64,000 nucleotides of DNA from Stagonosporopsis chrysanthemi (GCA_022560025.1 JAFISE010000100.1:60317-124316); one strand, 5' to 3'; shown: positions 10,571 through 22,092, numbered from the stretch's first letter. The notes: generated by a model from the sequence alone, not told the origin. Numbers and translations are program-made.

Positions 10571-11772
10571 ATGGCCACGGAAACTGTCACTCTCAACACC
10601 AAGAACACTGATGCGCCAGCACAGTCGCAGTCTCCGCGTGAACCTCTCAAGCTCACAGGTGCTCTCGACCAGTACAAGTCGTTTGATGTGACCCCTGTAA
10701 TCGGTCGCGAGTTTGTCGATGTCAACTTGAAAGACTGGTTGGAAGCACCCAACTCAGATGAACTGATCCGGGACCTCGCCATCACCGGTACGACTCACTC
10801 ATTGCCTCCGGCGATATTTGTTTCTGACATACGGTTCAGTTTCGCAACGCGGTGTTGTTTTCTTCCGCAAGCAGGATGACATCAACAACGATCTTCAGAA
10901 GCAACTCGTACAACGTCTGGGTGAGCTTTCGGGCAAGCCAGAGACTTCGAAGCTGCACATTCACCCTGTGATCAATGCTGGCCGTCGTCTCGGTGGAGGT
11001 GACAATGAAATCAGCGTCATCAGCTCTGAACAAGCTAAAGAGATCTATAAGAACAAGTTTTTGAACTTTGCGGACCGTAAGCAGAGTGCGAAGGGCGGCT
11101 GGCACAGCGATATCACATTCGAGAAGATTCCAAGCGACTATGCATTGCTGAGGTTAACCGAGTTGCCAAAGACTGGCGGTGGTAAGTCCAGACAGATTGT
11201 TTATTATACAAACTTGCTGATGCGGTGTAGATACCCTCTGGGCTTCAGGATACGAGCTGTACGATCGCCTCTCACCACCTTACCAAAAGTTTTTCGAGAG
11301 CCTCAACGCCACATACGCGCAACCTGGGTTCAATCTCGCTGCAAAGGAGAACGGCTTCGATCTTTACGACAAGCCTCGAGGCGCACCTGAAAACGTTGGG
11401 AGCGAATTGATTGCTGAGCACCCTGTGATTCGAACAAACCCAGTGACAGGCTGGAAGTCGGTCTTTGCTGTCGGCCACCACGTTCAACAGATTAACGGTT
11501 TGACCAAGGAAGAGAGCCAGCACGCGCTGGACTGGTTCGTGCAGCTGATTGTTGAGAACCATGATCTGCAAGTTCGCCAGAGGTGGCAGAACGAGAACGA
11601 CCTCGCTATTTGGGACAACCGAAGTGTGTATCATACTGCAACCTTTGACTACAGAGGCCAGGGCCCAAGGACTGGACAGCGAGCTGTGAGCTTGGGTGAG
11701 AAGCCATATCTTGATCCTAATAGCAAGTCTCGTCGTGAAGACTTAGGTCTCGATGAGGCAGAGAAGTCGTAG
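10571..11772 (+). CDS. TauD/TfdA-family Fe(II)/2-oxoglutarate dioxygenase (sulfonate/taurine dioxygenase-like)
   Basis: Three exons, 10571-10787, 10840-11181 and 11231-11772, encode 366 residues; introns are 52 and 49 nt. The fold's metal ligands are visible: HxD in GGWHSDITFE and the distal His in NRSVYHTATFDY. The 2-oxoglutarate-binding Arg lies in TGQRAVSLGEKP. Other family landmarks are VVFFRKQDDI, HPVINAG, DTLWASGYELYDRLSPPY and the end block VIRTNPVTGWKSVF. The closest characterised relative by motif is the yeast sulfonate dioxygenase Jlp1, which releases sulfite from alkylsulfonates such as taurine. The next gene is an SOA1/DAL5-type carrier, which fits uptake followed by desulfonation. 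Substrate choice is inference; some relatives act on other acids. Confidence 0.88.
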
Positions 11773-13023
11773 AGAAGTTTTAAATTGGCATGAACAATTG
11801 ATTTATTTTGAAAGCAAATTGAGACCTCAAGTCATTGAACAGTGGTGCCAATCGCTACGTGATGTTGTTGCGATCTAGACAAGCTGCAACTAGTGTCAAG
11901 CACGTCACAGGCAACCACCACCTGAAGAACTCTTTGCCTCCCTCCCACCCGCTTATACAACCCGGATCAATGCGTTGCGAGTGCACCGGAGCCGGAATCT
12001 AGACCCTTCACAACAGCTTGACATGGATCACTGAGTTTGCGTAGCTCGCGTGCGGACATGACTTTTTAGACAACTCTGATTGGCTATTGTTGATCACGAC
12101 ATCTGTACAATCCTCACGACATCCATCAACACAACAATAGCACGTTCTGGTGGCACGCTCTAGGCTTGTGGAATCAACGCCCTCATAATGTTTCGTCGTC
12201 CAGAAAACCCAATGCAACATCGCACGCAGTTCGGCTCGTCTCCTTGAAAGCCAAGCCACGGTGCCTGACGCAATTCTTCAAAAGATTGACGTGCCAGCAT
12301 GGGGGCACAATTGTTATCGCAGGCAGCTCCAATATTGACCCCACTGAACAGCTGATGCATCGCTTCCCAGTCGGGTCAATGTGGACAGACAGAAACCGGA
12401 GAGATACGGCGGTCGCTAACCCTCCGCAATTCCAATGGTCTGTTGGTCTGCATAAATATCAACTTTCCGACTGATCACGATGCAAGTAGTGAGACGGCCC
12501 TGGTAATCGTCTGGGATGAAGAAGTTGTCATTGCCGAGAAAAAAGCCGGTTGGGACCCAGCGAACTGGTCTTGGGAGTCCTGCCACATGGTATTGCGCAC
12601 TTTCGTGCAAGTACACCAATTTTCTCTTCGACCGCGATGCAGCCAAGCGCGTTCTTGAGTAGTACCGAGATCTCCCGCAGTGTTTCCAATGGTTGTGCGT
12701 CTTTCTCTTACCGAATTGGTCCTTTCAGCCGGTTTTGGTCCAATCATCATCGGACCGCATCTTATCGGCTACAGAATCGTGAAAAGCGTGGCACTTGAGG
12801 CTTGTCCTTGGCAGCGTGTCTTCTGCTCTAACGAAATGTTGTCAGTCGAAGGCAGTGTTGCACCATCCTTGGCTAAAGGGGTGCTTGAGAGCATCTCCGG
12901 TCCTTTATAAGTCTGAGAGACCACCGGAGATGTACACTTCAGGACCCTGGTCACCTGGCTCTGTTAAGCTGTCGTTAGCAAAGTGTTACTTAACAATATC
13001 CTCATCTCGGTCTCGCGACGGCT
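11773..13023. other. Intergenic region, no gene recognised
   Basis: 1.25 kb between two plus-strand genes. Several short open frames exist (largest about 110 codons), but none shows splice structure, conserved motifs or sensible composition. It probably holds the terminator of the dioxygenase and the promoter of the transporter. Confidence 0.4.
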
Positions 13024-14963
13024 ATGGCTGCACCTGTGATCGACCAGAAGCAGGTACCCGTTACCCAGAACTCAGACTCGGGTTCCCAGCTCTCGAAGAC
13101 AGAGCGACCAACATGGGGCTCCTATGAGGATCATCCATTTAGCGAGCGTGTAACGGCCCAGTACTGGCGGGATGTATATGACAAGGCTGAATACGAGGGA
13201 CGCCATCGGTTCGATCCGAACTACACGTGGACAGCCGCAGAAGAGAGAAAGCTTGTTCGCAAGGTAAGCAATGCTGCCTACCGCCGAAGGGGCTGATCTG
13301 ACAACAAATGCAGCTCGACTTCAGGATCACACTATGGGCATGGATGATGTTTGTATCGCTGGATCTAAACCGCAAGAACATCAATCGAGCGATCTCCGAC
13401 AACATGCTCCCAGAGCTGGGTGGGTACACGCGAAACATCTCTGGAAAAACCCGCTAAAACCATTCAGGCATGAACACCAATGATTTCAACTACGGCCAGA
13501 CCGTGCGTTGCCCCAGACGGTGTACTGGGACACTGCTGACTTCGCGTAGATCTTTCTCGCTATGTTCCTATTCGCTGAACTGCCTAGCGGCCTGATCAGT
13601 AAGAAGCTCGGAGCTGACAGGTAAGCCTGCCATTGAAGCGTCTTTTGAGTAGGGGAAGCGGCGCTAAAAGGTCATTACAGATGGATCCCAACTATCATTT
13701 GCGCATGGTCGATCGTAAGCGCCTGCCAATGTGCGATCAAAACTAAGTCACAGTACTTTGCCATTCGCGCGCTTTTGGGTCTCTTAATGGGAGGATTCAT
13801 CCCGTAAGCACGATTCTCTCCCGAGCAAGACATGTCATGGCTAACAACTCATTAGTGATATTGTTCTATGGCTCACCTACTTTTTCAAGTCGAACGAGCT
13901 TCCAACGCGCCTAGCATGGTTCTGGACAGCGCTGAGCTTCTGCAACATTGTTGGATCTCTTCTGGCTGCTGGTATCCTGCAAATGCGCGGTCTCAATGGC
14001 TGGGGCGGATGGCAATATCTGTAAGTGCTACAATGACAGCATCGATTTTCGAGCTAACATCTTAGGTTCTTGATTGAGGGTCTCATCACCTTCGTCATTG
14101 GCGTTTTCTCGTTCGTGCTCATGCCTGCTGGAGCGACGCAAACGGCAAGCTGGTTTCGCGGCAAGAACGGTTGGTTCAGCGAACACGAGGAATACATCCT
14201 CGTCAACCGCGTCCTCCGCGATGATCCGTCGAAAGGCGATATGAACAACAGAACCGGTGTCAGCCCCAAGCTTCTGTGGAAGACCGTCACCGACTGGGAG
14301 CAGTGGCCGCTGTACCTCATTGGACTTATGGCATACATTCCTCCTTCACCACCCTCGACCTACCTCTCCTACATCCTGCGCCAGCTCGGCTTCAGCACCT
14401 TCCAAGCCAATATGCTACTCATCCCCTCACAGTTCCTCTTCGCTGTACAGCTCCTCATCCTCACCTGGGTATCCAAGAAGCTCAAAGAGCGTGCCATCGT
14501 CTCCAGCATGTCCAACTTCTGGATCTTCCCCTGGCTCGTCGCCCTCGTCACGCTCCCCGCCAACGCCAACTCATGGGTGCGCTACGCGCTGCTGAGCGGC
14601 CTGCTCTCTTACCCATACTGCCACGCCATCCTCGTCGGCTGGAACGCGACCAACTCCAACTCGGTCCGTACCCGCGCCGTTTCCGCAGCGTTCTACAATA
14701 TGTTCGTTCAGTCGGGTAACATCATCGCATCGAACATCTACCGCAACGACGACCAGCCGTTGTACCGCCGCGGTAACAAGATCCTGCTTGGTATCTGTTG
14801 CGCCAATATTTTCTTGTTCTTCTTCGTCAAGGCTTTCTACATTTGGCGCAACAAGATCAGGGACAGGAAATGGAACGCCATGACGAAGGAGGAGCAGGAG
14901 GATTACATCGTGAGCACTAAAGACGAGGGCATGAAGAGGCTGGATTTCAGGTTTGTGCACTGA
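13024..14963 (+). CDS. MFS anion:cation symporter, DAL5/SOA1-type
   Basis: Seven exons, 13024-13263, 13314-13419, 13468-13502, 13550-13620, 13681-13803, 13856-14020 and 14066-14963, give an in-frame protein of 545 residues. All introns are 46-60 nt with consensus signals. The N-terminus is cytosolic (PTWGSYEDHPFSERVTAQYW). The first transmembrane segment carries the ACS-family signature SLDLNRKNINRAISDNML, followed by LFAELPSGLISKKLGADRWI. About 12 hydrophobic segments follow, with a central loop near NRVLRDDPSKGDM and a basic C-terminus. In yeast this family includes Dal5 (allantoate/ureidosuccinate) and Soa1 (sulfonates, sulfite, thiosulfate). The dioxygenase next door makes a sulfonate substrate attractive. 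Substrate assignment is inference. Confidence 0.88.
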
Positions 14964-15192
14964 GGCCTGAATGGGGTAGAACGGCGGAAAAAGGCAGATA
15001 CGAAGAATAGATAGTAGAGAAGTTACCTGTTCGTCATATTGAAATACGCCACTTAATATTTCCATGATCCTTCCCATGCTCATCTGCTAATCGTGTATAT
15101 TCATGACACACGCTGCTGAGCGAGTTGCCAAGTACAGTTTCTCTGCATAGTCAGTCGTCACCAAATACTGTAATCCAGTATCTGTGATGCGC

Positions 15193-16281
15193 TTAGAAGT
15201 CATCCAGTCGCACACCCCTTCCCGTCTCCGCCGCCAACTCAAGCAGCTTGCTCCCAATCGCAACATCCATAATCCCCACACCCACGCTCTTATACACCAC
15301 AAACCCCTCCTCCAGCCACCGTTCCAGTCCTTCCTGCTCGCCCTTCTCCCGCAGCTCCTGGAGCGCGCCTACTTCGAGCATGCCCTCTTTCCCAATTCCC
15401 GCTTTGCTCAATTCCCCAGCCTCAGCTAGACAGCCCTCGGCACTATCGACAGCGACTTTCCCCTGCCAAACCTGCTCGTGGAACGGGCCCTTGGGATCAG
15501 CCATATTGGCGAGCAGTACTGGATCCAGTTCCTGCATGTCGAGTCTATAGCTGCCGATTGCGGCGATATACCTCTCCTTCCCCCTCGCCTTCTCACTCAG
15601 TAGCCATTCCGCGGGAAACAGCGGGCTGGTGGACGGCACGCCCGTGAAGATTACATCCGCCGCCTCTACGGCACTCTGCAGACTCGCGCCCTGCTCCAAC
15701 GCGCCCAGCGTCACATGGTCTGGCACCCCAGTCGCGCGCAGACTAATCAGCAGCTCCTCCGTGCGCGCGGCGCTGCGGTTCACCACCGTGATGCTGCGGA
15801 TATCGTTCCCGCGCAGGAGGAGCGCGAGCCGGATGTGCCAGCGGGCCTGGGCGCCCGCGCCGAAAACGAGGATGTTCCCCGTCTGCTTGCGCAGTCTGTA
15901 GAGGAGCATGCTGCCCAGCGCGGTGCGGAAGGCCGTTATCTCCGCTGCGTTGAGGACGCCAACCGCTTTGCCCGCATCGTCACAGATAGTCAGGGTGGCC
16001 TGCAGTCCCGGTTTTGGTTTCGCATTTCCAGAGGGGGTTGTGGCAGGCGATATCCCGACGATTTTGACGCCGATGTGCGAGGGGGTTGTGGCGGGCATGA
16101 AGAGGCTGGTTTGCGGGCCGCGCTTTATGACGGCGCGCTCCGGCTGGTATTGGGCTTCGTTGTGGCATGAGTATTGCACGAGGGATTTCAGGAATGAGTC
16201 TGCGATGTTGGATATGTCGGCTTGAGAGAGGGAGGACAGGATGGCTTTTACATCGTTGTCAGAGAGGATTGTGAATGCCAT
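15193..16281 (-). CDS. Ornithine cyclodeaminase / mu-crystallin family protein
   Basis: Single exon, 362 residues, from an ATG in good context. An NAD(P)-binding Rossmann motif is clear (ILVFGAGAQARWHIR). Family landmarks are LFMPATTPSHIGVK, AAEITAFRTALGSMLL, ADVIFTGVPSTSPLFP, AIGSYRLDMQELD and the C-terminal GIMDVAIGSKLL. Members interconvert amino and imino acids: ornithine to proline, alanine dehydrogenation, ketimine reduction. Substrate residues cannot be read with confidence here, so no reaction is assigned. Same strand as, and 557 bp downstream of, the FAD monooxygenase. Convergent with the transporter (229 bp between stops). Confidence 0.9.
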   Translation of the reverse strand: MAFTILSDNDVKAILSSLSQADISNIADSFLKSLVQYSCHNEAQYQPERAVIKRGPQTSLFMPATTPSHIGVKIVGISPATTPSGNAKPKPGLQATLTICDDAGKAVGVLNAAEITAFRTALGSMLLYRLRKQTGNILVFGAGAQARWHIRLALLLRGNDIRSITVVNRSAARTEELLISLRATGVPDHVTLGALEQGASLQSAVEAADVIFTGVPSTSPLFPAEWLLSEKARGKERYIAAIGSYRLDMQELDPVLLANMADPKGPFHEQVWQGKVAVDSAEGCLAEAGELSKAGIGKEGMLEVGALQELREKGEQEGLERWLEEGFVVYKSVGVGIMDVAIGSKLLELAAETGRGVRLDDF

Positions 16282-16837
16282 CTTGAGGATGAGTATTAGA
16301 GGTCAAGACGAGGGCTTTGGGAGAGGCTCTGCTGGAGACCCGAAAGATTGGTATTTCTCAGAAATATTATGCGTATCGAACGTTTGCTCAATTGCCGATG
16401 AGATTGCTGGTCTGCGTTGTTAATCTATGCTCGGAATGATCTACTGCTTTGTCGTTGCTGGGATTCCGGTCCGATGCCGACATCGGTCGAAGATGCTGGT
16501 GTGCTATTGAGCCGCAGCTATGCGACACCGAAGGATGCGTAGGGCGTGCGCGATCAGACGTACTTCTTTGCGTGGCCCGGAAATAAGGGAAAGGTAATAA
16601 TGAAAGTGTGGGGTGCGAAGGTGAGGATTCCAATGTGTGGGCGGCTACCTACGTCAGCGCTAGCACGCGTGTCTAGTTGAACAACTATACCGCGACTTAT
16701 CCACTATACGAAGTGTTATCGTGTACTCTCGGCTTGGATCCCCATATGGACTCAATACAATTCCCGTGATGTGATTCACAGCAACTCATTAATATATCCC
16801 TACCAGTACGATAAAGCGCAGACCGGTATATACAGGC
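16282..16837. other. Intergenic region between OCD-like gene and FAD monooxygenase
   Basis: 556 bp, both flanking genes on the minus strand. It should hold the promoter of the OCD-like gene. No repeat or RNA recognised. Confidence 0.4.
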
Positions 16838-18756
16838 TCAGTGCTTGCCTGAACCATTTACCAGCCCCTCACGCTCCAGCAAACACCCCTCGAAGAATGT
16901 CCCCACCCCTTCCCCGTCCTCCAAACTCAGGACCTTGGCAACATACTGGTCCGGCCTAACAACCACCACCGCGCCCTCCATAACATCAACCCCGTAGCTC
17001 TCGTACGCTCTCCCGTGCCCAAGATTATAGTGCTCGTCATCAATGTACGTCTTGTGCAGGTCTTTGATGCCCCATTTGCCTGTATTTGGACAGAAGACCG
17101 GGGGGACAAATGTTTGCTCTGTGTCTCTGAGGCGCGTATGGAGGATGAGGAGGGGCTCGATGATGCTGTCAGGGTTGTGGGTGGACGGGGTGAAGCGCTG
17201 GATTGTGCGATCGAGAGTGGCCGCGAACTATTGCTGTCAGTATGCGTCATGTAATGTGGGAGGAGCAGCGCACCTTTTCTAGTCGTTCCCTGCAAGTGGA
17301 ATCTTGCACGATATCTCCCGCGAAGACCACGACACGCCATCGTCCATCGCTTCTGCACACGCTTTGTAGTTGCACTGGTCGCGCGTCGCAGAACCGTACT
17401 ACTTGGGCGCTGGGGAAGCGCATGCCGACTTTTACCCCTGTCGCCACACTCTCGTTGCTGTGCGACAGATCCGAAATGAGCGAATCTTCGTACCGTGCCG
17501 TGAAGCCCGCCATGTACCTTCCGCTCTTCGTGAAGTACTCCGCGAACTCGCCCTCGCGCTCTTCCTTCCTACTGAACAGTCGACTTAGCTCGCGATCAAA
17601 CGCAATGAGATCTGCAGCCGTCTTGCTGCGCTCAGCGACGTAAGAAGGGAGTATGCTCGGCGGGGAAAGATGGGACAACACACTCCCCAGTTTCCAGCCG
17701 AGGTTGTGTCCATCCTGCAGACTAACGTTCATACCCTGTCCGGCTTTGGGGGAGTGCGTGTGGCACGCATCGCCAGTGAGGAAGACGCGGTGGTTTTTGT
17801 GGAAGTTATCTGCCAGTCGCTGGCCGATGGAGTAAGCGCTCCACCAAAAAGTGTCGGCAAAGGCCATACTATAGGGTGCAAATATGGCTTGTGCGGCGCG
17901 CTGTAGGTCAGCGAGGGTTACGTCTTTGGGCTGTGAACCGGCCGGGAGCTGGATGTAGAAGCGCACTAGCGAGCCACCTTCGCGCGGGATGATGAGCAAG
18001 TTGCCGGAGGAGGAATGGATCGTGCATTTGCGTCGGATATCAGGAAATTCAGTGAGCGGATAGATGTCCATGACGCCCCAGACGGTGTCGGTTGAGTCTC
18101 CAAGCATGCGGTAGTTGAGAGAGCGTCGGACTGTTGAGTGGGCGCCGTCACAACCCTGGCTTTGTTAGTAAGGAGGTACTGAGAAAACTCGGTGTAATAA
18201 TAGCTGTTCTACTCACCAAGGCGTATTTTGCCTCCCAGGTCTCGCTTTCACCATCTTTGGCAGCGGACACACGAACACAGTGTGCATCAGGATCCGACGC
18301 GGTGTCTTGGTCGACATCAATTCCTGTCACAGACCATCCATACTCAATTCCATTCGCAGCACCTTCTTTCCAAGTCCCCTTCTCTTTCATAATAGTCTCC
18401 ATCTTGCCTAGCATCAGCCCGTTCATGCGCGCTTGGTTGAGAATGACGTGCGGCAAATGGCTCAGCCCTTGCTCTGTGTCGATTGATCTGCTGTTCCTCT
18501 TGATGCCGCCTTCTTCGTCAGTACCCCAGAAGCACACTTCGTATATGTGATACGCTTCCCTGAGCAGGTCTTCGGCCAGCCCAAAGGAGTCGTAAATCTC
18601 GACAGTCCGAACTTGCACGCCATCTGCTTGTCCTATTTGAAGGGGCCCAGAGCGTCGTTCAAGAATTGTAAAGGGAATGCCGTAGATAGCGAGCCAGGTT
18701 GCTGCGAAAATACCAGCTGAGCCTGACCCTACAATCAGGACGTCGGTCTTTGGCAT
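16838..18756 (-). CDS. FAD-dependent aromatic monooxygenase, phenol 2-monooxygenase-like
   Basis: Three exons, 18756-18217, 18155-17274 and 17227-16838, encode 603 residues; introns are 61 nt (branch TACTAAC) and 46 nt. Class A flavoprotein hydroxylase motifs are complete: N-terminal dinucleotide fold VLIVGSGSAG, the DG motif GCDGAHS (restored by splicing intron 1) and the GD motif VFLTGDACHTHSPKAGQG. The C-terminal 190 residues form the thioredoxin-like dimerisation domain of phenol hydroxylases, ending near ESYGVDVMEGAVVVVRPDQY. Length matches phenol and 3-hydroxybenzoate hydroxylases (about 600-660). It would ortho-hydroxylate a phenolic substrate with NADPH and O2. Substrate not assignable. 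Confidence 0.9.
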
Positions 18757-19298
18757 ATTGAACTTGGGTTAACTAAGTTGTATAGTGGTGCGGAAAAACC
18801 GGGGTGGGCAACGGGGTTTGGACAGATTCTGGCCTCGTTGTTAGAGAATGCAGTGAAAAAGAGTGCGAGCTGGTCTGCCAGACAGTGCCAAAGGCCCTAT
18901 ATATACATGTCAAGAAGTCAAAGTCATGATGCTGTTGTGTAAGACCAGTTCGGAGCGGCTCCGGGCTGATCGCGGGGAGCGTCCGCTAGCGTAGTTCGGC
19001 TTTGGGTGCGGGAAGCCGAATGCTGCACGTTGTTACGCGACGGCTTGGATATTCGAGGTTAAGTGGGCAAATTTTCAGAATGAACGGTGTCTTCAAGTAC
19101 TGCAAACGGGTCCAAGCTCGGTACTTGTAATTTCGAGTGGGTGCGTTGTGTGAGCTTTCGTACACAGACACTTGACGTGGATAGCGGACAGCCTGACTCG
19201 ATGCATCAAGTTCGTAATATACTCTCTGATGCTGAGATATTCTTTGCTCTAGAAACAGTGGATACAGACTCGGCTTCGAATCTAGAGCATGCACACAC
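18757..19298. other. Intergenic region
   Basis: 540 bp between two minus-strand genes, holding the monooxygenase promoter and the GPI11 3' region. No further feature seen. Confidence 0.4.
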
Positions 19299-20143
19299 TT
19301 ACTCGAACATGACCTTCTTGCCCTTTAGCAGCGTGCCTCCGAGCAACTTACCAACCGCATACCCAACATACGCACCGGTAACAATCGTGACCGGCCACTT
19401 CTGCCACTCACGGTCCCTGCAGGGGGTCAGCACATACATCTTGGCCACTCGCGATTGGTCTTACCAGTCCAAGGGAATGGGCACAGCGCCCAGCCAGGCA
19501 CCCAGCACGGTGCCTATCAAGCCCCCATACACCTCGTCAATGGGCAGCAGCAGCGCCACAGCCTCGCGCCATGTCTCTCCATTGACGCCGTGTACATACA
19601 CCAGCGGCAGCGTGCTCAGCACCGCGATATGTGCGCCGGCCAGCAGGGTATGGGTGTGGTGCGTGGACACAGGGGCGCCGAACAGAACCAAGGTTGCGGT
19701 GAGGAGGGGCGTCGATGCCAGGGCTGTGAGGAGGAGGGAGAGAAACGCAGGCTTTGCACGTGTTAGCACACTCGTCTCAGGTTCTTGCTGGCCCCACATA
19801 CCACAATCGTGCCATTAATGCCTTTTTCGAGCTTGCTCGGGGCAGTCTTCTTCTTCTCGCCAGTCTTCTGTTTTCTCAGCTGCGGCGTCGAGCCAGTGCC
19901 GCTCGTTGGTGGTAGGCAGGCAGCTACGTATGCGATTTGCAGGACCGCGATGGGGAGCAGCGTGCCGAGCAGCACCGGCGCAGGGTCGGCAACGAGGTCG
20001 TTGAACTTGTATGCGTACAGCGAGAGCACGATTACGGGGTGAATGTGCGTGTAGATGCGCGCGAGGTCGGTGTTGAGCGGCTCAATGGGTGTTGCGGGCA
20101 CTTTGGGTGCTAAGGCAGCGGGGATGCCGGTTGCGCTGGCCAT
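19299..20143 (-). CDS. GPI11: GPI-anchor biosynthesis protein PIG-F / Gpi11
   Basis: Three exons, 20143-19802, 19751-19465 and 19416-19299, encode 248 residues. PIG-F/Gpi11 is an ER membrane partner of the phosphoethanolamine transferases Gpi13 and Gpi7 that add ethanolamine phosphate to the GPI core. The hydrophobic protein shows several membrane segments. It also shows the C-terminal block diagnostic for the family: LGAWLGAVPIPLDWDREWQK, then WPVTIVTGAYVGYAVGKLLG. Intron 1 ends at an AAAG acceptor with branch TGCTAAC; intron 2 splits the Trp codon of PLDW. A basic loop (KQKTGEKKKTAPSKLEKG) follows TM2. A GTAAGT overlaps the stop region, so an extra 3' exon is conceivable, but the protein already has normal length. 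Confidence 0.93.
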
Positions 20144-20462
20144 TGTGGTGGTTGCGGCGGTCGCGGAGGGTGATGTGTGAGCCGATGGAAAGGTCCAATA
20201 CCTTGACAAGACACGTTGTGGGAGTCAAAGGAGTGGAAGTGGCGCTGGGCCGTGTTGCTGTTATTTTGGTGTTGATGTTGAAGTTTTGGGAGATGCTGTC
20301 CGTGCAGTTGACGTTTAGCGCGAGCAATCACCGAGCACCTCGGTGGTCTCACGATATCCTTGTCATGGCAGATGAATGATTGTGCATTTTATGCGATCAC
20401 ATTACTTTGGAGAGCTACTGAGCTTCATCCAAGTTTCGACCTCAGTGTCGTTGTGCAACTGT
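20144..20462. other. Intergenic region between translin and GPI11
   Basis: 319 bp, both flanking genes on the minus strand. It should contain the translin 3' UTR and the GPI11 promoter. Nothing else seen. Confidence 0.4.
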
Positions 20463-21483
20463 CTACTCCTTCTTGGGCAGGAGGTTCCTCAGCGACAGAT
20501 CGTACACAACATCCTCCACATCCTTGACCCTGTACTTGAGACCGTCACCGCGGCGGCGCAAGCTGTCGTTCTTCAAGTTGAGAATCTGAAAGCCAGCAAA
20601 CAGATCCTTAATGAATTGGTTGATCAGCAGGGGACGCTCGTAGTCGCCAAGCGTGACGGCATTGCGTGCAAGTCGTGTCTATGTGTAGGTCAGCAAGGGA
20701 ACTTGCGTCGGATCGCGAGATCTGCATACCAGCTCCTCGACAAGCGAAATGAGAGACTGCAGGTATTCTTCAAGAGTGAGGTGGAACTCGTCGCGCTCCT
20801 TCAAGTTGACCGGGACTTTGTGAAGTTAGCAAACTGCTGTGCCGTTTCAAGTGATCACCCACTCTTCAGGATCTCGCCCAGCTCTTCGATTGTGAGCAGC
20901 CTGCCAGCCTTGATCTCGCCGCCTTCATACTTGTAGCCACCCAGCCAGCCCCAGAAAAGAATGCCCTCTACCTGTCGGATCGTAAGCAATGCGCCCCAGA
21001 TCGGTGGTTAGGTGACGTACGGCGCTCTGCATCTGACGCGACCACATGGTGTTGAACTTGTAGTACGGCAATTTGGACGCGGCCTGTGACAGCTTTGAGA
21101 CATCGTCGATGACGGTGCTGATTGACTCTTCTGCCGCCTTGAGGACTTCGGGGACTGCGCGGTGGTCAGCAGGCGCCCGCAGATCCGCTCATTCCACTAC
21201 TCACGGCTGGCGACCGGCGTTGAGTGTGCTCTCGACAGTACAAACGAAACATTGCGGTCTGTCGTAAATTAGTCGAGGTCCTTCATCAATTTGCGACGTC
21301 CTACTGTGTTTCTCGAGTGCTTGGATGATGTCCTTGAGCTCCTGTCGCGTTATGAGTGCGTGTTCACGTGGTAGAAGAACGAATTAGGCATCATCTCACA
21401 TCACGGACAGCCGTGTCCTCGTCGACGCGCGCCTGGAGGTCCTGGAAGATGGCCGGATCGACCATGCCTGATTGCGATGCCAT
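20463..21483 (-). CDS. Translin
   Basis: Seven exons joined by 46-58-nt introns, with the ATG at 21483 (MASQSGMVDPAIFQDLQ). Blocks in order: VDEDTAVRD, ELKDIIQALEKH, RNVSFVLSRAHSTPVAS, VLKAAEESISTV, YYKFNTMWSRQMQSA, VEGILFWGWLGGY, VPVNLKERDEFHLTLEEYL and RNAVTLGDYERPLLINQF. The end is FQILNLKNDSLRRRGDGLKY, then DLSLRNLLPKKE. This is the all-helical translin fold that octamerises, with or without TRAX, as the C3PO RNase; in Neurospora it acts in tRNA processing. The conserved Glu/Asp RNase residues belong to TRAX, which is not in this window. An upstream TTG-initiated extension was not used. Confidence 0.9.
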
Positions 21484-21861
21484 TTTGATTGAGTTGTTAA
21501 GGTTGCTTTCGAGCGTACAAGGGTCGCCACTGGTGAGGTTGGTGTTCGTCTGCGCCTGTGGACGGCCACGAAAATTTGAGCTCAACTCGCTCGCAACGTC
21601 ACGACTTCAGGACAGGCAGACACTTGTTGTACGACGCGTTGAATTCACTGATATATCGCTGTTGATGTCGGGCAGCTTCACTGCGAGTGCAGAAGCTCTT
21701 GCGCTTACGTCGGGCACGGTGGTTGAGCAGATTTTTCCACGCGAGCATCGTCAAGCATATCGGAGTAGCACAACTTCACATTATTCAAACGAGCGATCGC
21801 AAACGACACGACAGGCTCTTCCTCAAGCAGCTGGCAAGCCAGACGTCTCAATGAAAAATTC

Positions 21862-22092
21862 GCGTACACCAGAGGTAGTGCAATACCGGCGACACTGTGC
21901 CGATGAGTATGAGCAAGCCCAGTGACCCAAAGGCGGTTGTCAAAAAGTAATTTAATCATTGAACCACCGTAGTGGAATTTCAGAGATTAAACTGAAAAGA
22001 ACAGATACTACACTTGATCTAAGCCAAAAGGCAAAGCTGGGAGGGATTAGCAGGCGAAACGTAGGGGTGGGTTGGAGAGTACTCACAGAGCT
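21862..22092 (-). ncRNA. U2: U2 spliceosomal snRNA, apparently interrupted by an mRNA-type intron
   Basis: Read on the minus strand, 22036 down to about 21862 gives U2: CTTTGCCTTTTGGCTTAGAT, the branch-site-recognition segment GTGTAGTATCTGTTC (about 22014-22000), stem IIa, a short CCACTACGGTGG hairpin and an Sm-like ACTTTTTGA at about 21941-21950. A stem III-like GGGCTTGCTC and the stem IV loop CCGGTATTGCACTACCTCTGG follow. Just upstream is a perfect 50-nt intron, 22086-22037: donor GTGAGT, branch TGCTAAT, acceptor CCCAG. Joining the flanks yields AGCTCT plus CTTTGCC, restoring the CTCTCTTTGCC of ascomycete U2 5' ends. A TATATAA at 22125-22119 sits about 30 nt before the inferred start. Mature length would be about 181 nt. 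The exact ends are estimates. Confidence 0.9.
22037..22086 (-). other. 50-nt spliceosomal intron inside the U2 snRNA gene
   Basis: Donor GTGAGT at 22086-22081, branch TGCTAAT and acceptor CCCAG ending at 22037. Size and signals match the mRNA introns elsewhere in this window. It lies after roughly the first six nucleotides of the mature RNA. Confidence 0.75.

Noticed and set aside
13024..13467. Independent small ORFs at the transporter 5' end
   Set aside because: They disappear when the three consensus introns are removed and the seven-exon transporter frame is assembled.
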